Source: JAEYOM01 sp036260935 (GTDB taxonomy: Bacteria; Bacillota; Clostridia; Acetivibrionales; DTU013). Taken from it: a stretch of DNA of 64,000 nt. The stretch is taken from positions 61,483-125,482 of the forward strand of contig DATALQ010000013.1 in the NCBI GenBank assembly GCA_036260935.1, given 5' to 3'. A program made the position numbers and the translations under genes. The notes under the pieces are model-generated. The model saw only the letters and a program-made list of their open reading frames with translations, did not search any database and was not told the DNA's origin. Every line of letters starts with the position of its first letter. The stretch's first letter is position 1. Shown here piece by piece: positions 16,782 to 24,257 of this stretch.

Positions 16782-16921
16782 AGATCGCTAAAATATAACT
16801 TCCGATAATCTTTTACAGTGAACTACACTAACCAGGCTGCATGGGCGAGCAGCAAGCGAAGCTTGCGGCCAGCCCGCTTCATTCCCTGTAAAAGAATCGG
16901 AACTAATATTTTAGCCGATCT
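16782..16921 (-). repeat. R1 inverted-repeat element, copy B
   Basis: Same element as copy A, inverted, about 80-85 percent alike by eye. Arms AGATCG...CGATCT continue inwards for about 35 bp; TTTTACAGGG faces the complement of CACTGTAAAA. The core is GGCTGGCCG, GCAAGC-TTC-GCTTGC, CTGCTCGCCCATGCA. It occupies the leader side of metG, and the rest of the gap to 17067 carries only a ribosome-binding site for the next gene. Confidence 0.85.
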
Positions 16922-17067
16922 TTTAGCTTCCCTATTAATATACATTTTAGACATGGTTTTTTCAAGCAATATTTGGGCCGAGCCGGCATGTATGGATGGA
17001 GACTCGCCAGGCTTTTCATAATCCGCAGCGATGAAGAATAGACATTATTGAAAGGAGAATTTGTCCA

Positions 17068-18171
17068 ATGAAGCATTATGGAGAAATTGTGCCGCTGCTT
17101 TATAAATACGGCTTTAAAATATTGCCGGAAGCACAGAAGCAGCTTGTATTGTCTCAAAACATGCAGGAGCTTTGCATCCCGAGCACACCAAGGGCTCCGA
17201 CCGCTTCAGAAGCCCTGATTGAAACTCCCATACAGGGAACGCTGCTCCCGATCCTATCGGCGGAGCTGCCCGGAACAAACAAGGAAGGCATTATCTCCTT
17301 CGCCTTCGCGCTATTGTCCATAACCGGATTTATTGAACGCTACAGGCATAACAAGGACATCTCCGACGAAATTGAGATAAGAAGGCTGTACAACTGCCTT
17401 TCCTGTGCGGTTGACCCTTCGAGGAGCAGCAGCTGTCCAATGATCCATTCGATAAAAAACGAGCCGAGTCCGGGCTCTTCCGGCATGGATGAGTCCCCTG
17501 CCCGGAGCTGCCTTTCAGACCGGTGCAGGCTGCAGCTGGCCGTCCTTCCTGCATACAGACTGGTTGCCCCGAAGCTTAAAAAATATTCTCAGCTGTTTAT
17601 TGACCTGCAGTCGTACCGTTATTACCCGCCGCTGGCCGGCGTCGAAATGCTGAAGGTCTGGAGCAGTGGCTATCTTCAGAGGTATCGCGATATAAGCTGG
17701 TGGGAATTCTGCGCGGCATCAGGCTCGCTGCTGGGGATACTTGTGATGTTTGCGGCAGCAGCCGATCCGGAGTTTACCGGCGAAGAAGCAGTATTACTCG
17801 ATGAAGCCTGCTTTCCCTGGCTCTGCGGCCTGGATTCGCTCCTTGCATCAGCATTGAGTATGCGCAAACGCGAGGCCGAGGGCTTGAATTTCACATCATT
17901 TTACAGCAATCTCAAGGAATGCGAGGAAAGGATCGTGTATTTCGCAGAAAGGGCGGAAAAATCATTCACGAATATCAGAAATGGCGAAGATTACATCAGA
18001 ATGATAAAAGCAATGATCGGTCTTTATCTGACTGAACCCGAAGCCGAATTCGGAATGCTCAAGCTTGCCGGTTCCAATATATTGAAAAAAACCTCGGCCG
18101 CCAGGTACACAACCGTATGGCGGCTTATGCGCATATCCGGCCTCATGAGACAGACTATCCGGGAAGGATAA
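17068..18171 (+). CDS. YtpB/DUF2600-like protein lacking both acidic motifs
   Basis: By motif order this resembles YtpB (tetraprenyl-beta-curcumene synthase, DUF2600), a membrane-associated class I-like terpene synthase. Conserved landmarks are LQLAVLPAYRLVAPKL (about 156-171), FIDLQSYRYY (about 177-186), WWEFCAASGSLLGIL (about 211-225), FPWLCGLDSLLA (about 249-260) and GLNFTSFYSNL (about 272-282). The metal-binding positions are not acidic-rich. Where I recall YtpB having SDYLDNLCD this protein has TGFIERYRH, and the later DYFIDQEED region reads ASALSMRKRE. A Ser/Pro-rich insertion lies near 118-150. The 367-aa length is normal. The SD AAAGGAG precedes the ATG. It is transcribed alone, against its neighbours. 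The alignment is from memory; catalysis is doubtful. Confidence 0.7.
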   Translation: MKHYGEIVPLLYKYGFKILPEAQKQLVLSQNMQELCIPSTPRAPTASEALIETPIQGTLLPILSAELPGTNKEGIISFAFALLSITGFIERYRHNKDISDEIEIRRLYNCLSCAVDPSRSSSCPMIHSIKNEPSPGSSGMDESPARSCLSDRCRLQLAVLPAYRLVAPKLKKYSQLFIDLQSYRYYPPLAGVEMLKVWSSGYLQRYRDISWWEFCAASGSLLGILVMFAAAADPEFTGEEAVLLDEACFPWLCGLDSLLASALSMRKREAEGLNFTSFYSNLKECEERIVYFAERAEKSFTNIRNGEDYIRMIKAMIGLYLTEPEAEFGMLKLAGSNILKKTSAARYTTVWRLMRISGLMRQTIREG

Positions 18172-18191
18172 TGCAAGCCTCTTTTCGAAGC

Positions 18192-18737
18192 TCACCTTCC
18201 AAACACTAGCGCACATATCCACGCAGACGCAATAACGCTTACGCCGTCTGCAAATAATGCCGCAGCCAGTGTATATCTGATGTTTTTTATGCCCACGGCC
18301 CCATAATATACTGCAAGCGTATAAAAAATCGTTTCGGTGGATCCCATCATTGTCGACACAACCCTTCCTATGTACGAATCCGGCCCGTACATCCTGACAA
18401 TGTCGGAAACAAGCGCCAGCGAAGCACTCCCCGAAACCGGACGCATAAGCGCGAGAGGCATGGCCTCCGCAGGAATACCCAGCAATGACGCTGCGGGCAG
18501 AAGAAGTTGAATGATAAAATCCAGCGCACCGGAAGCCCGGAACACGCCGACTGCCGTGAGAAGACCGACAAGAGGCGGCAGTATCCTGACCGTAGCCTTT
18601 AAGCCCTCCGCAGCTCCTTCGACAAAAGCATCATATACTTTTACCTTCCTTGACAGCCCGGTCCCGAGAATGAGCAGGAACAATACGGGCAGCGCATACA
18701 GCGATATACTTGTAAAAAAAGAGTAGTCCATGGTCAT
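18192..18737 (-). CDS. spmB: Spore maturation protein B (SpmB)
   Basis: SpmA and SpmB contribute to spore core dehydration and heat resistance in Bacillus and Clostridium. The ATG at 18737 overlaps the spmA stop (ATGA), so the two are translationally coupled; a longer ORF reading back into spmA is spurious. The 181-aa membrane protein has a nucleoside-recognition (Gate) domain with ALPVLFLLILGTGLSRKVKV, LPPLVGLLTAVGVFRASGAL and the conserved LMRPVSGSASLAL. Confidence 0.92.
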   Translation of the reverse strand: MTMDYSFFTSISLYALPVLFLLILGTGLSRKVKVYDAFVEGAAEGLKATVRILPPLVGLLTAVGVFRASGALDFIIQLLLPAASLLGIPAEAMPLALMRPVSGSASLALVSDIVRMYGPDSYIGRVVSTMMGSTETIFYTLAVYYGAVGIKNIRYTLAAALFADGVSVIASAWICALVFGR

Positions 18738-19339
18738 GACCCGCCCCTGAGCAAAGCATGTCTCCTGCCGTGTCCCGAAAGGAGCTTTACTGCCGTGATA
18801 CCTGCCAGCATGGCGCAGGCAGAGGCAAACCATACGCATGCCATGATCTCGGCAGGAGCCGCTGAGCCTGCATCCATACGTATCGCAATAACTGTTGCAG
18901 GTATCAGTTGGATGGCGGAGGTATTCAGTACAAGGAACATGCACATCGGATCCGAGGCGGTATCACTGCCCGCGTTGACCTTCTGAAGTTCTTCCATTGC
19001 TTTAATGCCCAGCGGGGTCGCAGCATTCCCGAGCCCCATAAAATTTGCTGCAAGGTTCATAACGATAGCGCCTTGCGCCTTTTTACTGCCGTTGAGCTTT
19101 GGGAACAGCAGGCCCATTAAAGGTGAGGCAAAGCGGGCTATCAATCTTACCAGGCCGCTTTTCTCCATGACCTTCATAAGCCCGGACCAAAGGCACATGA
19201 TCCCCAGAAGTCCGATACACAGTTGAACGGCATTGCCCGCAGAAGTAAAGGCAGCCTGCGTCACTTCATTCAATCTGCCGCTCAGTATACCGACCGCAAA
19301 TCCCACGAGCAGCATACCTGCCCATATATAGTTCAGCAT
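18734..19339 (-). CDS. spmA: Spore maturation protein A (SpmA)
   Basis: Integral membrane protein, 201 aa, with several hydrophobic segments and the family motif NLAANFMGLGNAATPLGIKA (about 95-114). AGGGGTGATCGA precedes the ATG. First gene of the spmAB pair. It is expected to be under mother-cell sporulation control (sigma-E in Bacillus), but I could not identify the promoter with confidence in the upstream gap. Confidence 0.93.
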   Translation of the reverse strand: MLNYIWAGMLLVGFAVGILSGRLNEVTQAAFTSAGNAVQLCIGLLGIMCLWSGLMKVMEKSGLVRLIARFASPLMGLLFPKLNGSKKAQGAIVMNLAANFMGLGNAATPLGIKAMEELQKVNAGSDTASDPMCMFLVLNTSAIQLIPATVIAIRMDAGSAAPAEIMACVWFASACAMLAGITAVKLLSGHGRRHALLRGGS

Positions 19340-19459
19340 TCGATCACCCCTGAAAATAATGAATCACTTACGTAATTTATATGAAGGAGGTATACTTGCA
19401 ATTCTATGAATATCGGTGTATATTTTTCCAATTTGGTTAACAATAATCGTGTCGTAAAA

Positions 19460-19466
19460 TGTCGAA
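19460..19466 (+). promoter_or_regulatory. Upstream TGTCGAA (possible Spo0A box)
   Basis: Exact match to the core 0A box about 210 bases upstream of the abrB promoter and between the divergent spmA and abrB genes. A seven-base match alone is weak; the better-placed box is at 19716. The remaining 19340-19671 is AT-rich with no ORF. Confidence 0.3.
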
Positions 19467-19671
19467 AATAGATACTGTATTTTCCAGCTAAATTAGCGTT
19501 GTAGCTTTTTGAATATTTAGTTAACATAATATATCGTGTAATTGTATATACATGTACACGTGTCGTTCAAAATGCCAGATTTTATGCGGCCTTCAAAAAC
19601 GATAGTGGGATGCGGTGTATTTTCTTGTTTTATTTTCCAATACATTTTTTTGAATTTTTTAAAATTAATTG

Positions 19672-19700
19672 TTGACGATTACTGGAATTTATGCTAACAT
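19672..19700 (+). promoter_or_regulatory. Sigma-A promoter of abrB
   Basis: TTGACG, exactly 17 bp, TAACAT, with the expected start of transcription about 40 bases before the abrB ATG. One of the clearest promoters in the window. Confidence 0.8.
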
Positions 19701-19715
19701 TAATTCATAAAATAT

Positions 19716-19722
19716 TGTCGAA
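19716..19722 (+). promoter_or_regulatory. Spo0A box in the abrB leader
   Basis: TGTCGAA lies just downstream of the predicted transcription start, the position where Spo0A-P represses abrB in Bacillus subtilis. The context makes a functional 0A box plausible. Confidence 0.6.
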
Positions 19723-19747
19723 TAATGTTAATTAAGGAGGAAAGAAA

Positions 19748-19987
19748 ATGAAATCTACTGGAATTGTAAGAAAAGTTGATGAACTCGGAAGAGTCGTCCT
19801 TCCCATAGAATTAAGAAGGACACTTGATATTGCTGAAAAGGATGCGCTGGAAATATATGTTGACGGTGCTACGATCATATTGAAAAAGTATGAACCTGCT
19901 TGTATTTTCTGCGGCGACGCAAAAGACGTAATCGTATACAAGGGCAAGAATATTTGTCCGAATTGCATGAAGGAACTCAAGAAATAA
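19748..19987 (+). CDS. abrB: AbrB-family transition-state regulator
   Basis: DNA-binding regulator of the transition from growth to stationary phase. The 79-aa protein has the swapped-hairpin AbrB fold at the N-terminus (STGIVRKVDELGRVVLPIEL, about 3-22) with the DNA-contact arginines. The C-terminus carries two Cys pairs (CIFC and CPNC) typical of clostridial AbrB and possibly zinc-binding. GGAGG lies seven bases upstream of the ATG. The terminator follows at once, so it is monocistronic. Its place beside rsmI and trmN6 matches Bacillus. The leader carries a Spo0A box. Confidence 0.95.
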   Translation: MKSTGIVRKVDELGRVVLPIELRRTLDIAEKDALEIYVDGATIILKKYEPACIFCGDAKDVIVYKGKNICPNCMKELKK

Positions 19988-20003
19988 TTACTGTGAGATC
20001 AAC

Positions 20004-20040
20004 GCCCGACAGTACCTATGCTGCCGGGCTTTTCGTTTTT
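20004..20040 (+). terminator. Terminator after abrB
   Basis: The stem GCCCGACAG/CTGCCGGGC (one mismatch) is followed by TTTTCGTTTTT. It lies between convergent abrB and rsmI. Confidence 0.85.
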
Positions 20041-20047
20041 CAGAGGC

Positions 20048-20896
20048 CTATTTGTCCAAAAGGCTGTTATATACGTCCCGTTTGCTTAATCCCCGGTCAT
20101 CGGCAACCTTTTTAAGCGCTTCCTTTCTGGTAAGTCCGTCGTCCAGGTATTTCTGCAGGTGCTCTTCGAGGCTTATCGAGCTCCAGCTGCCGGTGCGCGT
20201 TTCCTCGAGAATTTTCTCATCCGCTCCTTCGAGTATCAGTACAAATTCTCCCTTGGGGGCATTCGCCTCATATTTTGCCAAAGCTTCGTCCAGCGTGCAT
20301 CGCACGATCTCCTCGAATTTTTTTGTGAGCTCTCTTGCAAGTACAATCCTTCTGTTTCCGAAAGCCTCTTTGAGATCTTTCAACGTATGGATCAGCTTAT
20401 GCGGAGCTTCATAAAATACAAGGGTCCTCGTATCTTCCCTGATAGATCTCAGTCTTTCGGCCCTCACTCTTTTGTTCATGGGAAGGAAGCCTTCAAACGC
20501 AAATCTCCCTGAAGGAAGGCCTGACACCACCACCCCTGTTATAACTGCCGCAGGTCCCGGCACCATCGTTATTGTTATGCCCTGTCCCACAGCGAGTTTT
20601 ACAAGATCCTCGCCCGGATCGGAAATGCCGGGTGAGCCCGCGTCCGATACGATCGCGATATTTTTCCCCTCGAGCAGCTTCTGGATAAGGTAATTGCCCT
20701 TTTCGATCTTGTTGTGTTCATAGTAACTGACGAGAGTATTCTTTATTTCGAAATGGTTCAGCAGCTTCAAAGTCTGCCTCGTGTCCTCGGCTGCTATCAG
20801 ATCGACCTCTTTGAGGATTCTCAGGGCCCTGAGCGTAATATCCTCGAGATTTCCTATCGGAGTCGCCACCAGATAAAGTGTTCCTGTATCACTCAT
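20048..20896 (-). CDS. rsmI: 16S rRNA 2'-O-ribose C1402 methyltransferase RsmI
   Basis: Tetrapyrrole-methylase-fold SAM enzyme that modifies C1402 in the decoding centre. Start at ATG 20896 with AAAGG seven bases upstream; the ATG at 20911 lies against the R2 repeat and lacks a good SD. The 282-aa product has the diagnostic LYLVATPIGNLEDITLRAL (about 7-25), AEDTRQTLKLL, SDAGSPGISDPGE and VPGPAAVITG. Gene order with trmN6 and abrB matches Bacillus yabB-yazA-rsmI-abrB, with yazA missing and the R2 element in its place. Confidence 0.95.
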   Translation of the reverse strand: MSDTGTLYLVATPIGNLEDITLRALRILKEVDLIAAEDTRQTLKLLNHFEIKNTLVSYYEHNKIEKGNYLIQKLLEGKNIAIVSDAGSPGISDPGEDLVKLAVGQGITITMVPGPAAVITGVVVSGLPSGRFAFEGFLPMNKRVRAERLRSIREDTRTLVFYEAPHKLIHTLKDLKEAFGNRRIVLARELTKKFEEIVRCTLDEALAKYEANAPKGEFVLILEGADEKILEETRTGSWSSISLEEHLQKYLDDGLTRKEALKKVADDRGLSKRDVYNSLLDK

Positions 20897-20914
20897 TACT
20901 TTGCCTTTCATCTC

Positions 20915-21109
20915 TCGCGCCGGCCGATTTTACCAAGAACATGCTCCAAGCCAAAGAGCCTGTAAATCCAAGCCTTGGCTTCAAAATCAAACGTGTCTCG
21001 CCTGTGGGCCGCCCCTGCTCGAACAGGACGTGATTTTGCCCTGTACTTGCTTGATTAACACGCTCTATCGGCTTTACGCATATGTTCTTCATAAAACCGG
21101 CCGGCGCGA
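20915..21109 (-). repeat. R2 inverted-repeat element, copy 2 (candidate structured RNA)
   Basis: 195 bp between trmN6 and rsmI, in their transcription direction if oriented by its core. Arms TCGCGCCGGCCG and CGGCCGGCGCGA pair exactly and extend through AAGAACAT to about 38 bp. The internal blocks match copy 1 almost word for word (ACAGGGCAAAATCACGTCCT; TTTACAGGCTCTTTGGCTTG). The arms differ wholly in sequence from those of copy 1 yet still pair, and CAAGC/GCTTG replaces CAAAC/GTTTG. Confidence 0.8.
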
Positions 21110-21135
21110 TGAGCCTTAAATATTTTATCAATTTA

Positions 21136-21885
21136 TTATAGTGTCTTATCCCTGCTGTATATTTCGTCTATTTCTCTGGAATAATTACCGTTCTCATCAT
21201 ATATGTAAAGAGGCTCGAGTACCTTGAGCTCGGGATTGCCGTCACGGGTACCGCTGATCAGCAGCAGGTTCGGTTTTTTTCCCGGCGAGGGATGGACCAT
21301 TCTTAGCTGCTTCGGTTCTATTCCGCTGCTGCGCATGTTGAATATTATATCGGCCAGCCTTTGCGGTCTGTGCACCATCGAAAATTTGCCGCCGGGCCTC
21401 AAAAGCCTCGCCGACACAGAGATTACATCCTGAAGTGTGCAAAGTATTTCGTGCCTCGATATGGCTTTAGTGTCGGCAGGATTCAGCAAACCTCCGCCCT
21501 TTCCCATATAAGGCGGGTTAGATACTACGGCGTCAAAGCTCGAAGCTCCGAAAAGCTTCACAGCCTCCTTGATGTCACCTTGTACTATATTTACCTTTTG
21601 TCCAATGTCGTTTAAATCGACGCTTCGCTGCGCCATTTCCGCCATGTCAGCCTGTATTTCCAGGCCGATCACTTCCCGGGGATTTTTTTTCGCGGCCATT
21701 AAAACGGCAATAATACCCGTACCTGTACCAAGATCCACAACCCTGTCCGCCGGAGCGACCTGAGCAAAATGAGACAGCAGTACTGCGTCTACGCCGAAAC
21801 AAAAGCCCTTCTTTTTCTGGATCAGCCTGAGACCTTTATATTGCAGATCGTCAATCCTTTCGTCATCGCGGATTTCTATGTCCAA
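21136..21885 (-). CDS. trmN6: tRNA1(Val) (adenine37-N6)-methyltransferase-like (TrmN6/YfiC)
   Basis: Class I SAM-dependent N6-adenine methyltransferase of the TrmN6/YabB family. It starts with TTG at 21885, seven bases after GGAG. The 249 residues include KKGFCFGVDAVLLSHFA (family signature), motif I VVDLGTGTGIIAVLMA and the catalytic VSNPPYMGKGG (about 122-132). It lies in the tmk-abrB region, as yabB does in Bacillus. The exact RNA target in Firmicutes is not settled. Confidence 0.92.
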   Translation of the reverse strand: MDIEIRDDERIDDLQYKGLRLIQKKKGFCFGVDAVLLSHFAQVAPADRVVDLGTGTGIIAVLMAAKKNPREVIGLEIQADMAEMAQRSVDLNDIGQKVNIVQGDIKEAVKLFGASSFDAVVSNPPYMGKGGGLLNPADTKAISRHEILCTLQDVISVSARLLRPGGKFSMVHRPQRLADIIFNMRSSGIEPKQLRMVHPSPGKKPNLLLISGTRDGNPELKVLEPLYIYDENGNYSREIDEIYSRDKTL

Positions 21886-21982
21886 AAAATTCTCCTTTCA
21901 CAGAACGAAACTGCCGGCCCGCGCCTGGGTAAAATCGGTCTGGTTTCGTCTGGCAGCACTCATTACCCCATATAACTAAATA

Positions 21983-22021
21983 AGGAGCCATGCCTCAGCA
22001 TATAGCCGATGCCTGACCCCT
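21983..22021 (-). terminator. Imperfect hairpin after the ferredoxin gene
   Basis: Long imperfect stem around GGTCAGGCATCGGC...GCTGAGGCATGGCTCC on the minus strand, followed by TTATTTAGTT, 19 bases past the ferredoxin stop. It may partially terminate before trmN6. A further inverted repeat (CAGAACGAAAC/GTTTCGTCTG) lies just before trmN6. Confidence 0.45.
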
Positions 22022-22039
22022 TAATCACAGACTTGAATA

Positions 22040-22210
22040 TTACTCCGGTTTCGGAGCATCAACGGGACACACGTTTGCACACGATCCGCATTCGATACAT
22101 GCATCAGCATCTATAACATATTTGCCGTCGCCTGCAGAAATGCACGATACCGGGCACTCGGATTCACACGAGCCACAGCTGATACATTCATCACTAATAA
22201 TATATGCCAT
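22040..22210 (-). CDS. 2[4Fe-4S] ferredoxin
   Basis: Small electron carrier of clostridial type, 56 aa. Start at ATG 22210, eight bases after GGAGG. It has two cluster motifs, CISCGSCESECP (about 8-19) and CIECGSCANVCP (about 38-49), each CxxCxxCxxxCP. It lies between ricT and trmN6, a place where Bacillus has no ferredoxin. RicT family members bind iron-sulfur clusters, so a functional tie is possible but unproven. Confidence 0.93.
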   Translation of the reverse strand: MAYIISDECISCGSCESECPVSCISAGDGKYVIDADACIECGSCANVCPVDAPKPE

Positions 22211-22335
22211 CAGGAACACCTCCTCAGCCATTTTGTTTACTCAATGTACAGGTAAACCTTTATTATTTTACCACCAAAGTATTATTATGAAAATACTTTT
22301 TCATAAAAACCTGAAATCTATTCTCCTGTCGCCCT

Positions 22336-23205
22336 TCAATCCTCGAGTGCTTTCAGCGCCTCTATATCGGCGTCGCCTTCATCACGGACGGTTACATCCT
22401 TGATAAGCTTGACTTCGCTGAATTTATAGGATCTCAAATCGGTTTCATTCCCCTTGTCGAGCTTTACCTTGACGATCTCACGGATAAGATAGGTCTCAAC
22501 GACAACTCCCTGTCCCTCCGGAGTATCGACGATCGCTCCCGTTTTTGGAGCCCGCCTTATTATCGATTCATAAGCATCCTGCTCGTATTTGAGGCAGCAC
22601 ATCAGCCTTCCGCAAGTCCCGGATATCTTTGTGGGATTGAGGGACAGGCCCTGTTCCTTTGCCATCTTGATAGAAACCGGCTGGAACTCGCCAAGGTAAG
22701 AGCTGCAGCAAAGCACTCTGCCGCACACCCCTATGCCGCCCATCATCTTGGATTCATCCCTTACGCCTATCTGGCGCAGTTCGATACGGGTCTTGAATAC
22801 TGCCGCGAGGTCCTTGACCAGTTCCCTGAAATCGACCCTGCCGTCGGCTGTAAAGTAGAACAATATCTTATTATTATCAAAGGTATATTCTACATCGATC
22901 AATTTCATCTCAAGGTTATGATCCTTGATTTTCTGGAGGCATGTTGAAAAGGCCTCCTTCTCTTTCCTGCTGTTTTCCGATGCGTGCTTTATATCATCAT
23001 CCGTCGCCACGCGCATTACTTTTTTCAGCGGTGCGACGACCTCATCGTCCGATATCTCACGGGCCGGTATGACAGCCTCTCCAAATTCGATCCCTCTCGC
23101 CGTCTCAACGATTACATTGGCGCCGGCTTCTATTTCGAATTGATCAGGGTCAAAGTAATATACCTTTCCGGCCTTCTTGAATCTGACTCCAACCACCTTT
23201 ACCAT
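22336..23205 (-). CDS. ricT: PSP1-domain protein RicT (YaaT)
   Basis: In Bacillus RicT forms a complex with RicA and RicF that carries [4Fe-4S] clusters and promotes RNase Y-dependent mRNA processing, sporulation and competence. The 289-aa protein has the PSP1 domain (about 60-150) and the Cys-rich stretch GVCGRVLCCSSYLGEF (about 158-173), then SGTCGRLMCCLKYE (about 195-208), the expected cluster ligands. Its ATG overlaps the holB stop by one base, indicating coupling. Confidence 0.94.
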   Translation of the reverse strand: MVKVVGVRFKKAGKVYYFDPDQFEIEAGANVIVETARGIEFGEAVIPAREISDDEVVAPLKKVMRVATDDDIKHASENSRKEKEAFSTCLQKIKDHNLEMKLIDVEYTFDNNKILFYFTADGRVDFRELVKDLAAVFKTRIELRQIGVRDESKMMGGIGVCGRVLCCSSYLGEFQPVSIKMAKEQGLSLNPTKISGTCGRLMCCLKYEQDAYESIIRRAPKTGAIVDTPEGQGVVVETYLIREIVKVKLDKGNETDLRSYKFSEVKLIKDVTVRDEGDADIEALKALED

Positions 23206-24191
23206 TAAGAATCCTCCCGAAGACTTATCAACAAATTATCTACTGCCAGCTGCAGATTGGCATTCTGTTTCAATGCCCTCCGAGTTGCCTCCAGAGCGTC
23301 GATTTTGCCTACGATCCCGCGGCTGGAGTGCGTTTGGGCATTATTTAATATCATATCCTTTTTATCTGAATTAATCAACATATTTTCGTTTCCAGTCTCA
23401 CACATTACCAGCAAATCCCTGTAATAAAGCAGCAGAATGTCCAGCAGCAAACCGACGCTTTCCCTGTTCTCCTCGATGAATGCGGTAAATTCAAGTATGC
23501 TGGCTGTTTTCCCCTTTTCCGCTCCCGGCAGCATTGCAAGCGTCCGGTCGCGAAGCCTGGAAAAATCGCCCGAGCAGGCAAGTTCCAGAGCCAGGCCGAT
23601 ACTGCCGTCGGAATAATCGACAGCCAGTTTTGAAAGTTCATCGTCATTTTCTACTTTTAAGGCCAGAGCCTGACGTACCTGGTCACGCGTATATTTTCGA
23701 AAATGCAGGTGCTGCGCCCGTGACCTTACGGTTTCCAGGAGCGCTTCATAATTTGCGGTAAGAAGTATAATGACGACATACTCCGGAGGCTCCTCGAAAG
23801 TCTTCAGCAAACAATTCTGCGCCTGTTCCGTCATTTTTTCCGCATCCTCCACGATGTAAACCTTTCGTTTCGAATACACCGGCTTTATAGCAACATCTGC
23901 CAGAACGTCCCTAATCTTGTCTACGCCTATGCTGGCTTCCTCGGTATCGATCCTATGAAAGTCGGGGTTCGATCCATTTTTGAAAAGCCGGCAGGGCATG
24001 CACCTGTCGCAGGTTTTTCCGTCATGTGGGGCATCGCACAGCAAAAGACCGGCAAACAGATGGGCTATCGTTTTCTTTCCCATACCGGCCGGTCCCGTAA
24101 ATATATATGCGTGTCCGACTCTGTTTTCCGATAATGCTCTTTCGAGGCTTCCCACAACCTCTTTTTGTCCTATGATACCGCTGAAATCCAT
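23205..24191 (-). CDS. holB: DNA polymerase III delta' subunit
   Basis: Clamp-loader subunit that helps open the beta sliding clamp. The 328-aa AAA+ protein has P-loop TGPAGMGKKTIAHLFAG (about 32-48), a zinc module (CDAPHDGKTCDRCMPC, about 53-68), and an SRC-like arginine finger region VRSRAQHLHF. Part of the tmk-darA-yaaR-holB-ricT operon. Hairpin R3 lies 22 bases upstream of its start. Confidence 0.93.
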   Translation of the reverse strand: MDFSGIIGQKEVVGSLERALSENRVGHAYIFTGPAGMGKKTIAHLFAGLLLCDAPHDGKTCDRCMPCRLFKNGSNPDFHRIDTEEASIGVDKIRDVLADVAIKPVYSKRKVYIVEDAEKMTEQAQNCLLKTFEEPPEYVVIILLTANYEALLETVRSRAQHLHFRKYTRDQVRQALALKVENDDELSKLAVDYSDGSIGLALELACSGDFSRLRDRTLAMLPGAEKGKTASILEFTAFIEENRESVGLLLDILLLYYRDLLVMCETGNENMLINSDKKDMILNNAQTHSSRGIVGKIDALEATRRALKQNANLQLAVDNLLISLREDS

Positions 24192-24212
24192 TCACAGCCC
24201 CCATCTTTTCAT

Positions 24213-24255
24213 GGATGTTTCAGATGAAATCCGCGCCTTAGGGCGCTAAACATCC
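24213..24255 (-). repeat. R3 hairpin repeat, copy 1
   Basis: 43-bp imperfect palindrome: GGATGTTT pairs with AAACATCC, with an inner GCGCC/GGCGC hairpin and the shared block GCGGATTTCAT. The second copy is at 49212-49254 in the same orientation, also just upstream of a minus-strand gene. Confidence 0.75.
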
Positions 24256-24257
24256 TG

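Noticed and set aside
16758..17067. T-box or SAM riboswitch before metG
   Set aside because: No specifier stem, T-box sequence or terminator pair could be seen; the region is element R1-B.
20889..21131. 80-codon minus-strand ORF across R2 copy 2
   Set aside because: The reading frame is not kept in R2 copy 1, so the conserved blocks are not coding.
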